In this document: piece after piece, positions 1 through 12,100 of the stretch
Layout: the number at the start of each line of letters is the position of its first letter
Position numbering within the stretch: position 1 is the stretch's first letter
Assembly: GCA_963402885.1 (NCBI GenBank)
Contig: OY727096.1
Coordinates: forward strand, 18,085,820 to 18,149,819
Length of the DNA stretch: 64,000 nucleotides
Source of the DNA: Antedon bifida
Lineage: Eukaryota > Echinodermata > Crinoidea > Comatulida > Antedonidae
Reading direction: 5' to 3'
Program-made: the position numbers and the translations under genes
The notes under the pieces: model-generated
Seen by the model: the letters and a program-made list of their open reading frames with translations, nothing else
The model's database searches: none
What the model was told of the DNA's origin: nothing

Positions 1-285
1 TCCTAGGTTCTTGGTCCAGAACACCCCAATATGTGTAGGTTCTCCTAGGTTCTTGGTCCAGAACACCCCAATATGTGTAGGTTCTCCTAGGTTCTTGGTC
101 CAGAACACCCCAATATGTGTAGGTTCTCCTAGGTTCTTGGTCCAGAACACCCCAATATGTGTAGGTTCTCCTAGGTTCTTGGTCCAGAACACCCCAATAT
201 GTGTAGGTTCTCCTAGGTTCTTGGTCCAGAACACCCCAATATGTGTAGGTTCTCCTAGGTTCTTGGTCCAGACGACGCCCTAGGT
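1..285. repeat. 42-bp minisatellite, about 6.8 copies
   Basis: A 42-bp unit beginning TCCTAGGTTCTTGGTCCAGA repeats head to tail almost without change from the window edge to about 285, where the last copy decays. The array probably continues to the left of the window. Because 42 is a multiple of three, the array reads open with a 14-residue period, but nothing suggests it is coding. Confidence 0.95.
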
Positions 286-928
286 TCTAGGTCTATACAA
301 ATCAAAAGTTCACGAATTTCATTAACTTGGTCACAAACAAAATATTTGTTCCTTCAATCTGGCTACAATATCTGTCAATGCAAGCTCTTGGCAACCAATA
401 GTAGATTCCAATTTGATGTTACATATTGCAAAGTCATTATTTGTTTTATAACTTCTGGCAATGTAGGCCTACTTCATTAAGTTTTTTTTATTGAAATTCA
501 ACAAGAACATCTAGTTAGTTAATTACCCTGTATCTGCAAAATAGCAATTACATTTTAAGCGGGAAAAAGTCACAGTTTCATTATTTTCTTTGTTCTGATG
601 TGAAAATAAATTGAATTATCACAATTAATAACAGTGAACCTTCTGTATATATAATTTTAGTTTGTGGGTAGTTACATATTTTACTTACTTACTTAGTTTG
701 CTTGAAGCAATATTTAATTTTTATTGAAATTTACATGAAAGAACCAAATGTTGTTTAAAGTTTAATGTTTAAATTGCTTTTAAAGATATTGTTTATATTT
801 TTGTTTTTAATATTTTCATTTATTAAAAAATATTAATAACTAACATCAATAATGATATAAGCAGTAGGCATAATTTAAAATGTTATTTTCAAATACAGCA
901 AAACAAGATTATTTTTTTTAAATTATTT
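286..928. other. No gene seen
   Basis: AT-rich sequence with many T and A runs. No exon, RNA gene or clear repeat recognised on either strand. Confidence 0.6.
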
Positions 929-1110
929 TGTTTCAAGGGTTGCATGGCGAAATAAAATGTTGATATAAAGTTTGTGGTACACCACGTATATTAGTTCTGT
1001 TGAGTTTCTTGACGTTTCGAACAATATGCTTTGATCATCCTCAGGACATCGAAACATTGAGTTCTTTTCAGAACTAATATACGTGGTGTACCGCAAATTT
1101 TATATCAACA
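929..1110. mobile_element. Foldback element, family 1, Penelope-terminus type
   Basis: The left arm starts GTTGATATAAAGTTTGTGG at 959 and its inverse ends at 1109; both arms contain GGTACACCACGTATATTAG or its complement. Outside the left arm lies a tail with TTGCATGGCGAAATAAAAT, also found at the same relative place in the related copy at 39806-39998. The centre carries a GAAACGTC-type motif on the minus strand. A tail plus inverted terminal segments and dispersed copies resembles terminal pieces of Penelope-like retroelements; that assignment is inference. Confidence 0.75.
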
Positions 1111-3064
1111 AAATTTGTTTTTGCTGAGCATTTGTGTATTTTTTAACTGAAGCAATAAACATACAAGGACATTTACATTTTATGATTACATAATGTTACT
1201 AAATAAAAGATGTATTATTTCAAGCAATAATTGCTGTTGTGATAGCTTCCAAATTACTTGTAACTAATCTGGTTTGTGAAATGATGGCAATGATTTGTAG
1301 GAGGTACTGTAGGCCTATGACCTCTGTTGGTAGAAGTCTGCATTATTGAAAATCAAGAGTAAGGTTGTCAGGTGGATGGTTGACTGACAAGAGACAGAAG
1401 GACTGTCAATATCAACTTATACTGCACTATCAGAAGAGAAGGAACAATTGACAATAATAGTATATTATGAGGTGCTGATAACTATTATTATTAAGTAGAT
1501 GCCCCATTGAAAGGCTGGGACTACCAGAAGAGAAGAAACAAGCTAAGATACAAGGTACTGTAACCAGGGAGATGTACTAACACAGTAAATAACATATTGG
1601 AAAGGCATTGAAGGGGATCCAAAGGGAGGTATTGGTTCTTGCAGAAAGAATTATTAACCTAAAACAAGTCTTTTGGAAAAGAGCGCTAAGAACTGGGAAA
1701 ACAGCTGCCAGATCCCAATGGAAAATAATGGCTCCTTCCTGTCTCATGGATGAATTTTGGATTCTTCTTATTTATGCTACCAGAATATTGGGAAAACTTG
1801 AACTTTGTATTACCATAACCTAGTTATCAAAATTGTTTATGCTTGCTGAAAATCTTAAAATAGAATAAATTGGTTGATACAGTTTTTAATATTTAAATAG
1901 ATAATCAAATATGTATCCTAGTTGGGTCACAAACAAAGAGGATACAGATCATGAGCAAATTCTTTACTACTGTATAAAAACATATGGCTAATAATTATTT
2001 ATGAATTATATATGGAACAGAGCATTTTTATATCATGTAAAATGTATTATCAGTAATAAACCTAAATAATATAGTATAAATAACTTTTTTTTTATGTTAT
2101 TTACCAGCTACAGAACTATCGTACAAGTTGATATCTTATTACAATTTTTTAATAAAGACATTTTATAAAAGAGCAAGCAATGAGATTTAAGAGATAAATT
2201 ATTTTTGAGCACAAGTTACAGACAGGTTGGCAGAATCAATGCTGCAGGTAACATCTGAAAAAGCTGGAAGTTATATAATATAAAGGCATTTAATTGGTGC
2301 CATGACACCAGTGCATAGGGGATGTCTAGCCTAGCCTGGATAACATCAGCAAACCTCCTGCATTGAATGTGGGCTCAGCACCCTTACTCAACTTTTCCCT
2401 TGGGATATCTTATCTATCCAAGTTGGGCTTGAGGTCATGCTTTGACAGCACAACTTGCAGCCTACTGAAATTGCTGCATCATCAGCATTGCCTGGGGTTA
2501 TTTAAACTACCCTGGGAATCACAATTGTCATGTGATGTAATGCATATTTTATTTGTAATATCCAGGGTACTAAAAATGTCATTAAAGTAAGATACAGGTA
2601 TTTATTATACAGTATGATATTATATTAATGCAATGCAATTTATTTCTAAACTGAATTATGTTTATACCAATCTGTGGTTTACACATGAAATTGATATTTC
2701 TGCATGGAAATTCAAGACAAATTAATCATCTAAAATTATTTAATATATTAATATCTGAATTGATCTAAAATTAGACAACACAAAGATTCATATTTTGATT
2801 GACACAACAAACACGCTAGCATCTTTTAAATTCCCTCCCAAATTAACCCCGCTCCAAAAATTAAATTATCACTGTTAAACTATAATTAAGTTTTAGGTAA
2901 TATGTTGTTATATGTCTCTCATTTAAATTGATCTTGTCTGCATGCTAATTCTTTGACACTGTAAACATGGCGTTTAACGCTAGAAATCCCTCATGGTGTG
3001 ACCTTAATTAACCTCTTTCTGAGAGTCTAAATTTGATGAGCACCCTGGGAAACGTACCCTGGAA
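1111..3064. other. No gene seen
   Basis: AT-rich non-coding sequence. The open frames at 1608-1823 and 2363-2590 have no recognisable domain and no paired splice sites, so I do not call them genes. Confidence 0.55.
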
Positions 3065-3370
3065 ACATGTTGTTTATGTGTTGCTACTCAACCAGAAGAA
3101 TGATTATTTTTCTCAACGATATTTTCAATGTGGTTTGGTGGTTAACTTGCCAATCTATATCAAGGCATATTTATTTGCAATATAACATTAGGCATAATAA
3201 CATGTTAGATGTTTTGTGTTGCTACTCAACCAGAAGAATGGTTATTCAATGTAGTTTGGTCGCCAACTTGCCAATCTATATCAAATCAATGATTAGGTTT
3301 AAATCAAGGCATATTCATATAGTTTGCAATATAACATGTTAGATGTTATATGCAGAAGAATGGTTATTCT
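3065..3370. repeat. Degenerate ~140-bp tandem repeat, about 2.3 copies
   Basis: The segment containing TTGCTACTCAACCAGAAGAA, then a stretch ending CCAATCTATATCAA and GCAATATAACAT, occurs twice (near 3080 and 3220), and a third partial copy with CAGAAGAATGGTTATTC follows near 3352. Copies differ by small insertions. No function is apparent. Confidence 0.75.
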
Positions 3371-4814
3371 AAAGATATATTTTTGTGGTAGGAAACTTGA
3401 ATATGAAGTCATGATTATGAAGTAACATGTTTGTCCAAAAAGACAACTTTTTCGGTTGTTGCCACAACACGAGATAAACAAACAATAGATAAAAGATCGT
3501 ATCAGAAGACTGACGTGTGATGTTTGTACTCGTGCTATTGCCTATTTACATGTTGCGTGTGCTGCATTCCATCAGAACAATGCCATGAAGCGTGTTGTTC
3601 TTGTCTCGTAATACACCTATTGTTCAAACTTATCCTTGTAAGTCAGGTTGGTAAATAAAAAGATTGCTGCAGTAAATAGACACTATACAAGGTACTTATA
3701 AATAGAAAGTTAGTCAAGGACTTATTTTGTGTTACAGAGATTTTAGAAATGAGAAATTTTAAAAGAAAACAAAAATAATAAAACAACAATGTAACATCCT
3801 GAATTTGTGGTTTTTTACTTATATTCTCTCTTTTATTCCCCTTTTTTGTTGAAGCTGTTTCTCATGTTTTATGATTTCTACCAGAATGTGCTATAAATGT
3901 AATAAAGAAATTGAGTAGAAAGTTTTATTAGTCAAGCAAAGTTTTGCTGAAAAAAAAACTATATATAGATTTAAAGAACTAAAAAGGGGGATGTTCTGGT
4001 ACACCACATAAAAAAGGTTCAACCTAGACTGAACAGGTTGAACCCTAGCTAGACTAAGCAGCACATACTCATCTCATACACACTTTTTGTGTTCTCCATA
4101 AAACAAAATTCTTATGAGTTCATCAGATGAACTTTCAAGGGTTAACTATCACTCTGATAACGACTAATTGTGATTGGTTGTTGGGATATGTGTCAAGTTA
4201 ATGTTTGTATTTTATTCTGTAATGTAAACATTGACCTGTGGAGTAGGCAGTAGGGCAACTGCCAATGAAAGATAATGGACATGCACTATACATATGATGG
4301 ACAGTGAGCTTAATATGTTTAGACAGAATACACTAAATTATCAAAAATTCTTTCAACAGATCTGACATGTAAAAGAATACGTCAAATCGTTCTTAACAAA
4401 TTTGCTTGTATGATTGTAGTGTTAAAATGTAGAAAGGTGTGAAATGTTTTATAATCTATGAGCTATGACAGGTTGTTGAATTGATTATTAAATGTCTGGA
4501 ATTCTTTTAAAAGATGTCACAACAAATTATATTTTAAAATGGTTTTACAAATGTGATGGTAATACCATGGACGTAATAATTATTCAAAATTCATTAGTTT
4601 CTATAATAATATTCATTGCAAATATGTGTATGTATCTTTGAAGTTTAGTTTTGTTGCAATTTTGTATATGAATGTGCAATCTGTTTAATCTATACCATTG
4701 TGGATAGGGGTGTTCAATTAATGTTTTATGTTATATCTTGCTCTTCGATGCGAATAGGCTATTGTTGGTTTATCCAGGTAAGCAATATGTATAACAAGTT
4801 TTTTAAATATATGC
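3371..4814. other. No gene seen
   Basis: AT-rich sequence. A short inverted pair (GGTTCAACCTAG and GGTTGAACCCTAG) sits near 4016-4055. No exon recognised. Confidence 0.55.
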
Positions 4815-5127
4815 ACTGTATATATTTCATCATTTTCTCAATAATTATAAACAGACCAATCTGATTTCAGGAAGTACAGAACACATTTTATTGCCATGGT
4901 TATAGAACCCATGTGGTAAAACTTTCTTTTTTTCCCCTATATTTAAGAACTGACCAATCAGAACTTAGTTTAGTGGTGACTTTATAATAGTAACCTTTTC
5001 AGCCAATTGGAAACAATTTTATTTCTCAGTTAATCACCCACAATGGTTCTTAAATGAATTCCACAGAGAGTATTATTATTTATGTATTTTTATACAGGGA
5101 AACCTGTTATTTGATATTATTGTATAA
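4815..5127 (+). repeat. Dispersed ~320-bp repeat, copy 1
   Basis: This segment is a diverged inverse of 8607-8940. Shared landmarks in order are GACCAATC near the start, TTATAGAACCCATGTGGTAA, a second GACCAATCA, and at the end GGAAACCTGTTATTTGATAT. Both copies carry two or three CCAAT-type words. It is an interspersed repeat present twice in opposite orientation; its class is unknown. Confidence 0.8.
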
Positions 5128-7330
5128 TGTTAATATCCCATGACACCCAATACAGCAATTAAAAATAATATAAAGTAGGCCTATATATTAAAATAAACTC
5201 CATATTAAACCAAAACACACCCTAAAAATCGTAATCTTAAATTTACATAAAAACTAATTCTGCACAACTTCACCATACTTGTAAAACCATTAACGTCCAA
5301 ATTTTGACATAAATAGTACATATTTTTGATAGGAAACAACGGGTTAGCCACACATAAACACCCGCTTTCATGCTGTTTGGTCAAGAATCTAGCACTCTCC
5401 ACAGCATGTACCCCATATCGATTAACCTACCAACAACAGGGCCTGGACCTCAATGTTTCATCCACAGGGGGCACATGTTAGCAGTTGCCCTTTCTTAACT
5501 ATTGCATGATGACTTGCATGCAGTATTTGGCCTTCTTTAACTTATTATATGATGACTTGCATATGTCAATTCTTTGGAATGTTTTCATAAATCCTTTTAA
5601 TATAAGAATATAATGGATAAATCTTTACTTTGGTCTTATATGGAGCATAACACTGGTGCTGTTATGCGCTTAAACCTGTTAATTCCGAAAATTGAACTTC
5701 TTACCAAAGTGAAATACTTTAAAATCTCGGCCTACGGAAATTTTCTAGTGTCTTAAGATCAAAGAGAGATAATACGTCAGATTAAATGAATTGACATGAA
5801 ATAGCTTAATGTCGATTAAGCAGAAAATCAGATCAAAGGTGCATACAAAAATACTCTAAATTTTACTAGAGAAGAATTTGAAACAAGAATTTAAAAATAG
5901 ACGACTTGTGGGCTGGCTAGGATCTTTGAAAGGCGGCTTTCGAAACTAAACGTTTGTTGTGTTAGGTCATACACAATATAAATTACTCCAGCTATGTGTT
6001 CTGTATTTGATCCGCAAAGAGATCACCAAACGATAAACAACAATTCTGAGTAAAATAAGGCTAAACGTGATCTTATAACTACTTGACAAATTTTTCAGTA
6101 GAAACATGCCCTTGCAGAATTATACTTTTACAGAGACATTAGCAGTCATACCAAGCTTGTACATAATCAAGTTGTGCAGTACAAAATCGTTTAACGAGTT
6201 GAGTTCATTTCTGTTTTATTAAATTTACTTTGTGTCCTATGACGAATTAAATATGAAACTTTTCGATGCGATTACATTTATAAAAATAATTGTTGACGCT
6301 GTCTTTTCCGGAATCCACTGCATCTGGCAAAATTCAATTTGTCAAATTTCATTAGCAGACATAAAAAGTACAGGAGACGGTGGTTCTGATTGGTGGATAT
6401 TTATTTTCCCATCATGCCTTGAGGCTAATTTAACCTCTGGGTGTTTGAATGCAAGGTAGGATGTGACCTTGTTAGTGATCATATCCTATATATATTTCGT
6501 TGAACTTTTTGATTTTATTTGTTACAATTATTGCGAGGACATTTTTTTCAAAATAAAGGAATGAGAAAATGAAAAGATGCTCACAGCAGGTTGAATATTG
6601 CATGAGATTTCGTAATTTTAGACGATATCATACAAAACTATAGTACATTCAATGTTGTGTCTCAAATTAAACTTGGAATGTATATACAAATGATTTAGAG
6701 ATATCATGTTTACTCAAAGAATGGTAGTAATATTTAAAGTAACCAACAAAAACTCCACAAATATTCTGTAAACTCCACAAAAATGTAAAAAAAAATCTTT
6801 TCATTTGATAAAAATTGCAGGTTTCACTGTACACATCCAAATATATCGTGAACTAAAACTAATCATGTGCACAAATTGCCCTAATTTAATAGGTACTTCA
6901 TTATTTAGCATATAAACAATTTAAAATTAAACAGTGGGCACATACAGTATTTGATGCTTTTCGGTTATATCAATGAATATTTTTTTTTAATAGAAAAGTT
7001 TCAAAAAAGTTCAACTTATACAGTTGCCACATAATTGACAAGACTCCAGCTTATTTAGTTTAAATTGAGTTTCATTTAAAGAAATAAAACGCACTAAAAA
7101 TGCAATGGTTCAAGGTACTTATATAATTAGTTAGCCTGTCAACAATCAATTCTGATTGGTTAATAACCCAATCCAACTACTGTTTTGCCAAGTTCCATGA
7201 TATTACTACCAACACCTGTTTATAAAGTATTACTGTCTAAATTTCCCAGAAGTTGAAACAGAAAAGTCCCTCCTTTACCTTCCCCTTTTTTCTTTCTCTG
7301 CTAAGCATTCAATCATTCTTTGTTTCATCT
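5128..7330. other. No gene seen
   Basis: AT-rich non-coding sequence without recognisable exon or RNA gene on either strand. Confidence 0.5.
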
Positions 7331-7493
7331 AAACTCTGTCTACATTATCAAACTTTATGTAAAAAATGATGCGATGTGCCCATATATGGACATGATGATG
7401 TCATATCACTATCATATTTAATCATATCACTACCATATTTGAGCACATCACACTTTTTTGTCAAACAAGTTTGATAGTGTAGACAGAGCTTTA
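7331..7493. mobile_element. MITE-like foldback element, family 2
   Basis: Imperfect inverted arms: the left begins AACTCTGTCTACATTATCAA, the right is the complement of AGCTCTGTCTACACTATCAA, followed inward by GATGTGCCC or GATGTGCTC and a CATATATGG/AAATATGG word. A second copy is at 54007-54124. Size, inverted ends and lack of coding fit a miniature inverted-repeat element. Confidence 0.8.
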
Positions 7494-8606
7494 AATTTCC
7501 CTACAATGAGTTCTATTTTCCTGAAACCAATAGGGTAACTACTGAAAGTCAAAATGAAGACATCCTATATTTTTCACTGATGGTGATATATTGACAATAT
7601 ATAAACTGTTAAAGTACTATAAAGTATCGACTAATCAATAACTGACTACCTGGTTACATTTTGTTTAATTTTAAAAGCAAACAAAAATAGGTTAAAATGT
7701 ATAAATCTTACAGTTTAATGTTTTTGTTTTAGGTAAACTTTTATAGCCGGCCATATGCTAAACCTATTTTAGTAAAATTATAGCTGGCTATACCCTAGCA
7801 ACAGTTCACTCTAGTTATACTTTCATTCATTATACTTCATCAACAGGTGCCATACACAATTTATGATTATATATTACACAACACTGTATACCCTTCTCCC
7901 ATTGGCCAGAACAATACCGTAGGTGTTAAACAATACCACCCTTTAAACATATTTCATATGTTTTATATTAAACTTTGTTAACTTGTTACTGACCACTAAT
8001 TAACTAGTTCATTATTTTATGGGATACTGGCAGACATAATATTTGATAGTGCCTCTAAGTTGAATGTATAACTACAGTATATTGGACAATAAAAATGCCA
8101 CAAATATGTTCATGAAACAATTGCACTTGGGTTATTGAAATACAATTATGCAAAAAATATTGGTGCCTTGTAGTCTGTAAAAATAATATTTTAGTGTTTA
8201 GCTATAGCATTACTCAGGAGCTCTTGAAATTGTTAATATAACTAATATTAGTATTTTAATTATAATTGAACAGTATAACTCCTTCCCATTTTGGTGAGCC
8301 ACTTGACAGTGATGCATTTCGCTTTTTGGTTAACCAGTCTTTTGTATGTTGAACTCTTTGTTTTTGTTTTTGTTATATATTTGTTCATTTCTGACGAAAT
8401 AAATAAATAGCAGATAGTTCTTCATTCAATATAATTAATAAGCTGTTGTTATATGAGCTCATTATACAAGTTGTACAATTAAAAGTAAGTGTGTGGAAAA
8501 AAAACTTATGTCAAAAAAGGTTTTGTAAAAAAATTGTGATATATATAGTGTTTATATTTATACTTAATTGTTGTTTTTTTTTCTTAGATGTTGTGGGAAA
8601 ACATTA
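7494..8606. other. No gene seen
   Basis: AT-rich sequence; nothing recognised. Confidence 0.5.
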
Positions 8607-8940
8607 ATATCAAATAACAGGTTTCCATGTATAAAAATGCATAAATAATATAATGATACCTGGGGAATTAATTTATTATTGTTGTGGATCAATAACTAAA
8701 AAGAATGTTAAGTGAACTTGCTTCTAATTGGATGAAATAACATAACTCAAGAAAAGTCACCCTTAAACAAAGTTTTGATTGGTCAATTTTGGAAATAAGT
8801 GGAACATTATTCATTGAAGCATGACAAAAAAAAACCAAGCGTTACCACATGGGTTCTATAACCATAGCAATAAAATGTATACTTGCCATTCTCAAATCTG
8901 ATTGGTCAATTATAATTGTTACAATTATAAAAGTACTGTA
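8607..8940 (-). repeat. Dispersed ~330-bp repeat, copy 2 (inverted)
   Basis: Reverse-complement relative of 4815-5127, aligned over nearly the whole length with small indels and many substitutions. The best conserved block is the complement of TTATAGAACCCATGTGGTAA. The 3.5-kb spacing means the two copies could pair as a long imperfect hairpin. Confidence 0.8.
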
Positions 8941-9066
8941 CCATAACTTTACCTCTAAAAGTATTGGAAGTCATTAAAAAAAATAACCAACTTCTCATGG
9001 CAGCTAGTGAGTCTATTATGAAAGGTTAACAACCATGTGACATCGTCCTACATCATACCACAATTT

Positions 9067-9149
9067 GGGGTGTCTAGAAAACTCAGATCTAGAAAACTCA
9101 GATATATCTGAGATCTGAGTTTTCTAGATCTGAGTTTTCTAGACACCCC
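9067..9149. repeat. Perfect hairpin: two 37-bp arms, 9-bp loop
   Basis: The left arm (9067-9103) starts GGGGTGTCTAGAAAACTCAG and is matched without mismatch by the right arm (9113-9149). Each arm contains the unit CTAGAAAACTCAGAT twice, so the structure is a palindrome built from an internal direct repeat. The loop is ATATCTGAG. It is sharply bounded by unrelated sequence. Confidence 0.97.
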
Positions 9150-12100
9150 ACAATTTGTTTCTCTACCGTCTACTGTAAAAAATAATTTTATTTTTTAGTA
9201 TGAATATTTTTCATATTTTGTTGAAAAAGTTTCCCAGATACTGTATGCACAGTGGGTGATTTGATTTATTTAAAAATAATTTTTCAGCTCAAGTATAATT
9301 ATGACACGATGACATGTGTGCCAAAATGTTTTACAAACATCAAGACAAATCGCTGTCTAAAACCTAGACTAGCACAGTAGCCTATATCTGCATGTATTGC
9401 CTTAGAAAAGTGCACCCTCTATCTACATTATCAATCCTTCTACGTTTGTAGCTTAAAGGATTTCTTTAAGAGGGATGGGTGAACCGGTTGGACCCCTATT
9501 GCGAACCATTTGCCACCATCTTTAAGCTTATAATCACATCAATTCTGATAACTCACAATAGCTAGCTATTTTCTATACCTTTTTACTGATGGGATAGTAT
9601 TTTTAAACTCATGTATCATTCTGCAAACAAGTCCTCGAATACTAAACCACATATCAGAGGGAACTAGGTTGGGTTCATGCTGTACGTTCATTTCCCTTTT
9701 TATGTTATATCTATAAAATTATTTTATTACTCATCCACTCTGTGACTTAATCCACCTTCAAGATTTTATCATAAATTTTAATATTTTCAATATTTAAACT
9801 TATCTACACTTTTTTTCTTCCCTCCATTCTCTAGTTCTCTCCATTCCTCTTTTCTGTAGCAAGATCTTTCTGTCATCATCTTTCTTTCCCATCTTCCTTC
9901 TATCCCACTCTCCAATTACAAATTCTATAAAGTATATAATGTAATATTAAATTATTGAACTATATATAGATTTAATGGTAATGAGATAGGACGTACAGCT
10001 CAATTTGTAAGTCACACAGCCTGTGTTGTCTTCCTATAGCCAAGGACTTGGTTAAAAAACTTTACAAACCCTACAAACTACTAAAATATCTACAATGGGC
10101 TTGTGAAAACACCTTCTGCCATTTGTAAGGTAGCTGATTCGATTATAGTCAATACATACATTTTATCCAAGCACCAAGCCAAGTATTTCAAATGAACACC
10201 CTTTCAAACTTGACCAAAAATTGCTAGTAAATTGGTCCTGGTGTTTTTTGGCTAATCCCTACCAAACCAGCATATACATTTCATTCTATTAAACATAAAT
10301 CAATTTGTTCTATTTTTTTGGTTCCTACAGTACAGCTTGCATTCGCTTGAACTTTGGGAGAAGAACCTCTTTCCTCCATCCCACAAAAAATCCTGGCTAT
10401 GGGCTTCTTCTTTACATTATCTTACTTATTATAATGGAGGACCAGAACAACACCACTTAAATAATTTGTAGAGCATACATTTCACTAATTTATTAAAGTT
10501 ACAATAAAACTTTTCAAAAAGATTAATCTAGAACTTTAAGCCCAGGTTCTCCCATCAATACACCACCAGCAATTGTTCTGAATCCAGGGACCAAATACCA
10601 GGTTGCTTACAGTTACTTGAAAGTAAACAATTAAAGCTAGGTGTGTGATTAAGCAAGTCCCTGAAAAGTATAAAGACACTTTTTGTCTTCTGTTTGCTGT
10701 CCAGATTGACCAATATTCTTAAGTCCTTCAAAATCAGTAGGAACACAATCCTATAAAAGACTACTGTTAAGTAGCAAACATTTTGATCTCTCTCGTGTGT
10801 GAGAGGTACAAAGCTGTAGATTATTACCAACTCTACCAAAATTAAACAATGATAAAAGTCCTTCAAAATCAGTACGAGAACTAAAAAATGATAATAGTAT
10901 GACAAATGTTAATAATAAACTATTGAAACCGGTACAAAAGTCCACCCAAAGCTCCACACGAGCATAAAACTAAGTGTTAAACTATTTGTCCTTCTTAAAG
11001 CTTGCGACAGACACAAAGTGTTGGATTATACCAGTTAACATTCTTTGCTTCTTCCTTCTCTTTCAAGGTGGTAGAGTTTTGTAAAGGATTAGGGAAACAT
11101 GAGGCTCTTTCGGGGTGGATTAAAAGGGAAAAAGACCCTGACTTGGTAAAGGATTTAGGATGCATCAGGATTGAATCAAGTTTTCCCGGGGGTTGGATTA
11201 TTAAGCTTTAAACATTCCTATCTCTAATTGATATTTCTTCATTAAAGTTTTTACAAATGTTGATAAAGTGATAAGAATAAACGTGATGAGAATAAACGTG
11301 ATAGAATATGGTTTGAAAGTAGCTTAAATGCCACAATAAATATACAAAACTGACATTTTATTATACACTTAACTGCAAAGTGAAAGGTAGGTATAAAGAA
11401 TTTTATAATTTTATAAAAGTACATTGATTTAAAATTCACCTCAATTATCACTATTGAGAATTAAATTGTTGAAGTAAAGACAGAAAAACTAACTGAAATC
11501 AGATCTTTGTGGTCGTCTAAAGGAAGGGGTAGGAAATGAACTTTAAATCATGATAGCTAAACCTGACCTTAACTTTTAACCTTCATTAAAATTATGAATT
11601 CAAAACATCACACAAACTTAGTTTATATATTTGTATAAACCAATAGTATATTTTTTAAATAGTTAAGTTTTTTTTTAGTGAAAAGGCAACTAAAACTGTA
11701 TTGTTAACCTCTTTATGTTATTGTATAACCAACACAATTAAATAATCCTAATCTGTTGAAAACCTAAGGGGTTTAAATCGAAAAAGCAATAAAAATTCAC
11801 GTCATAAAAAAATTCAACCGACTTTTGTATAATTGTATAAAACCTACACAATTAAATAGCCTGCATTCAGACAAAACCTAAAGGTCTTTAAGTGTAAAAT
11901 GCATAAACCTAACACAAACCGACACTCCATAATAGATGCTCAGTCTTGTGGAAAACACACTAAAAGATAAAGCCAGAGGCAAAGAGTTCACTTACTTAGT
12001 TTCTCCATGCTTGAACAAAGTACACCCTCAAAATGGAAAGGAATAAATGAAGCAGAAATAATCAAAAACATAAAGTAATTTGCACAAATAATAATACACA

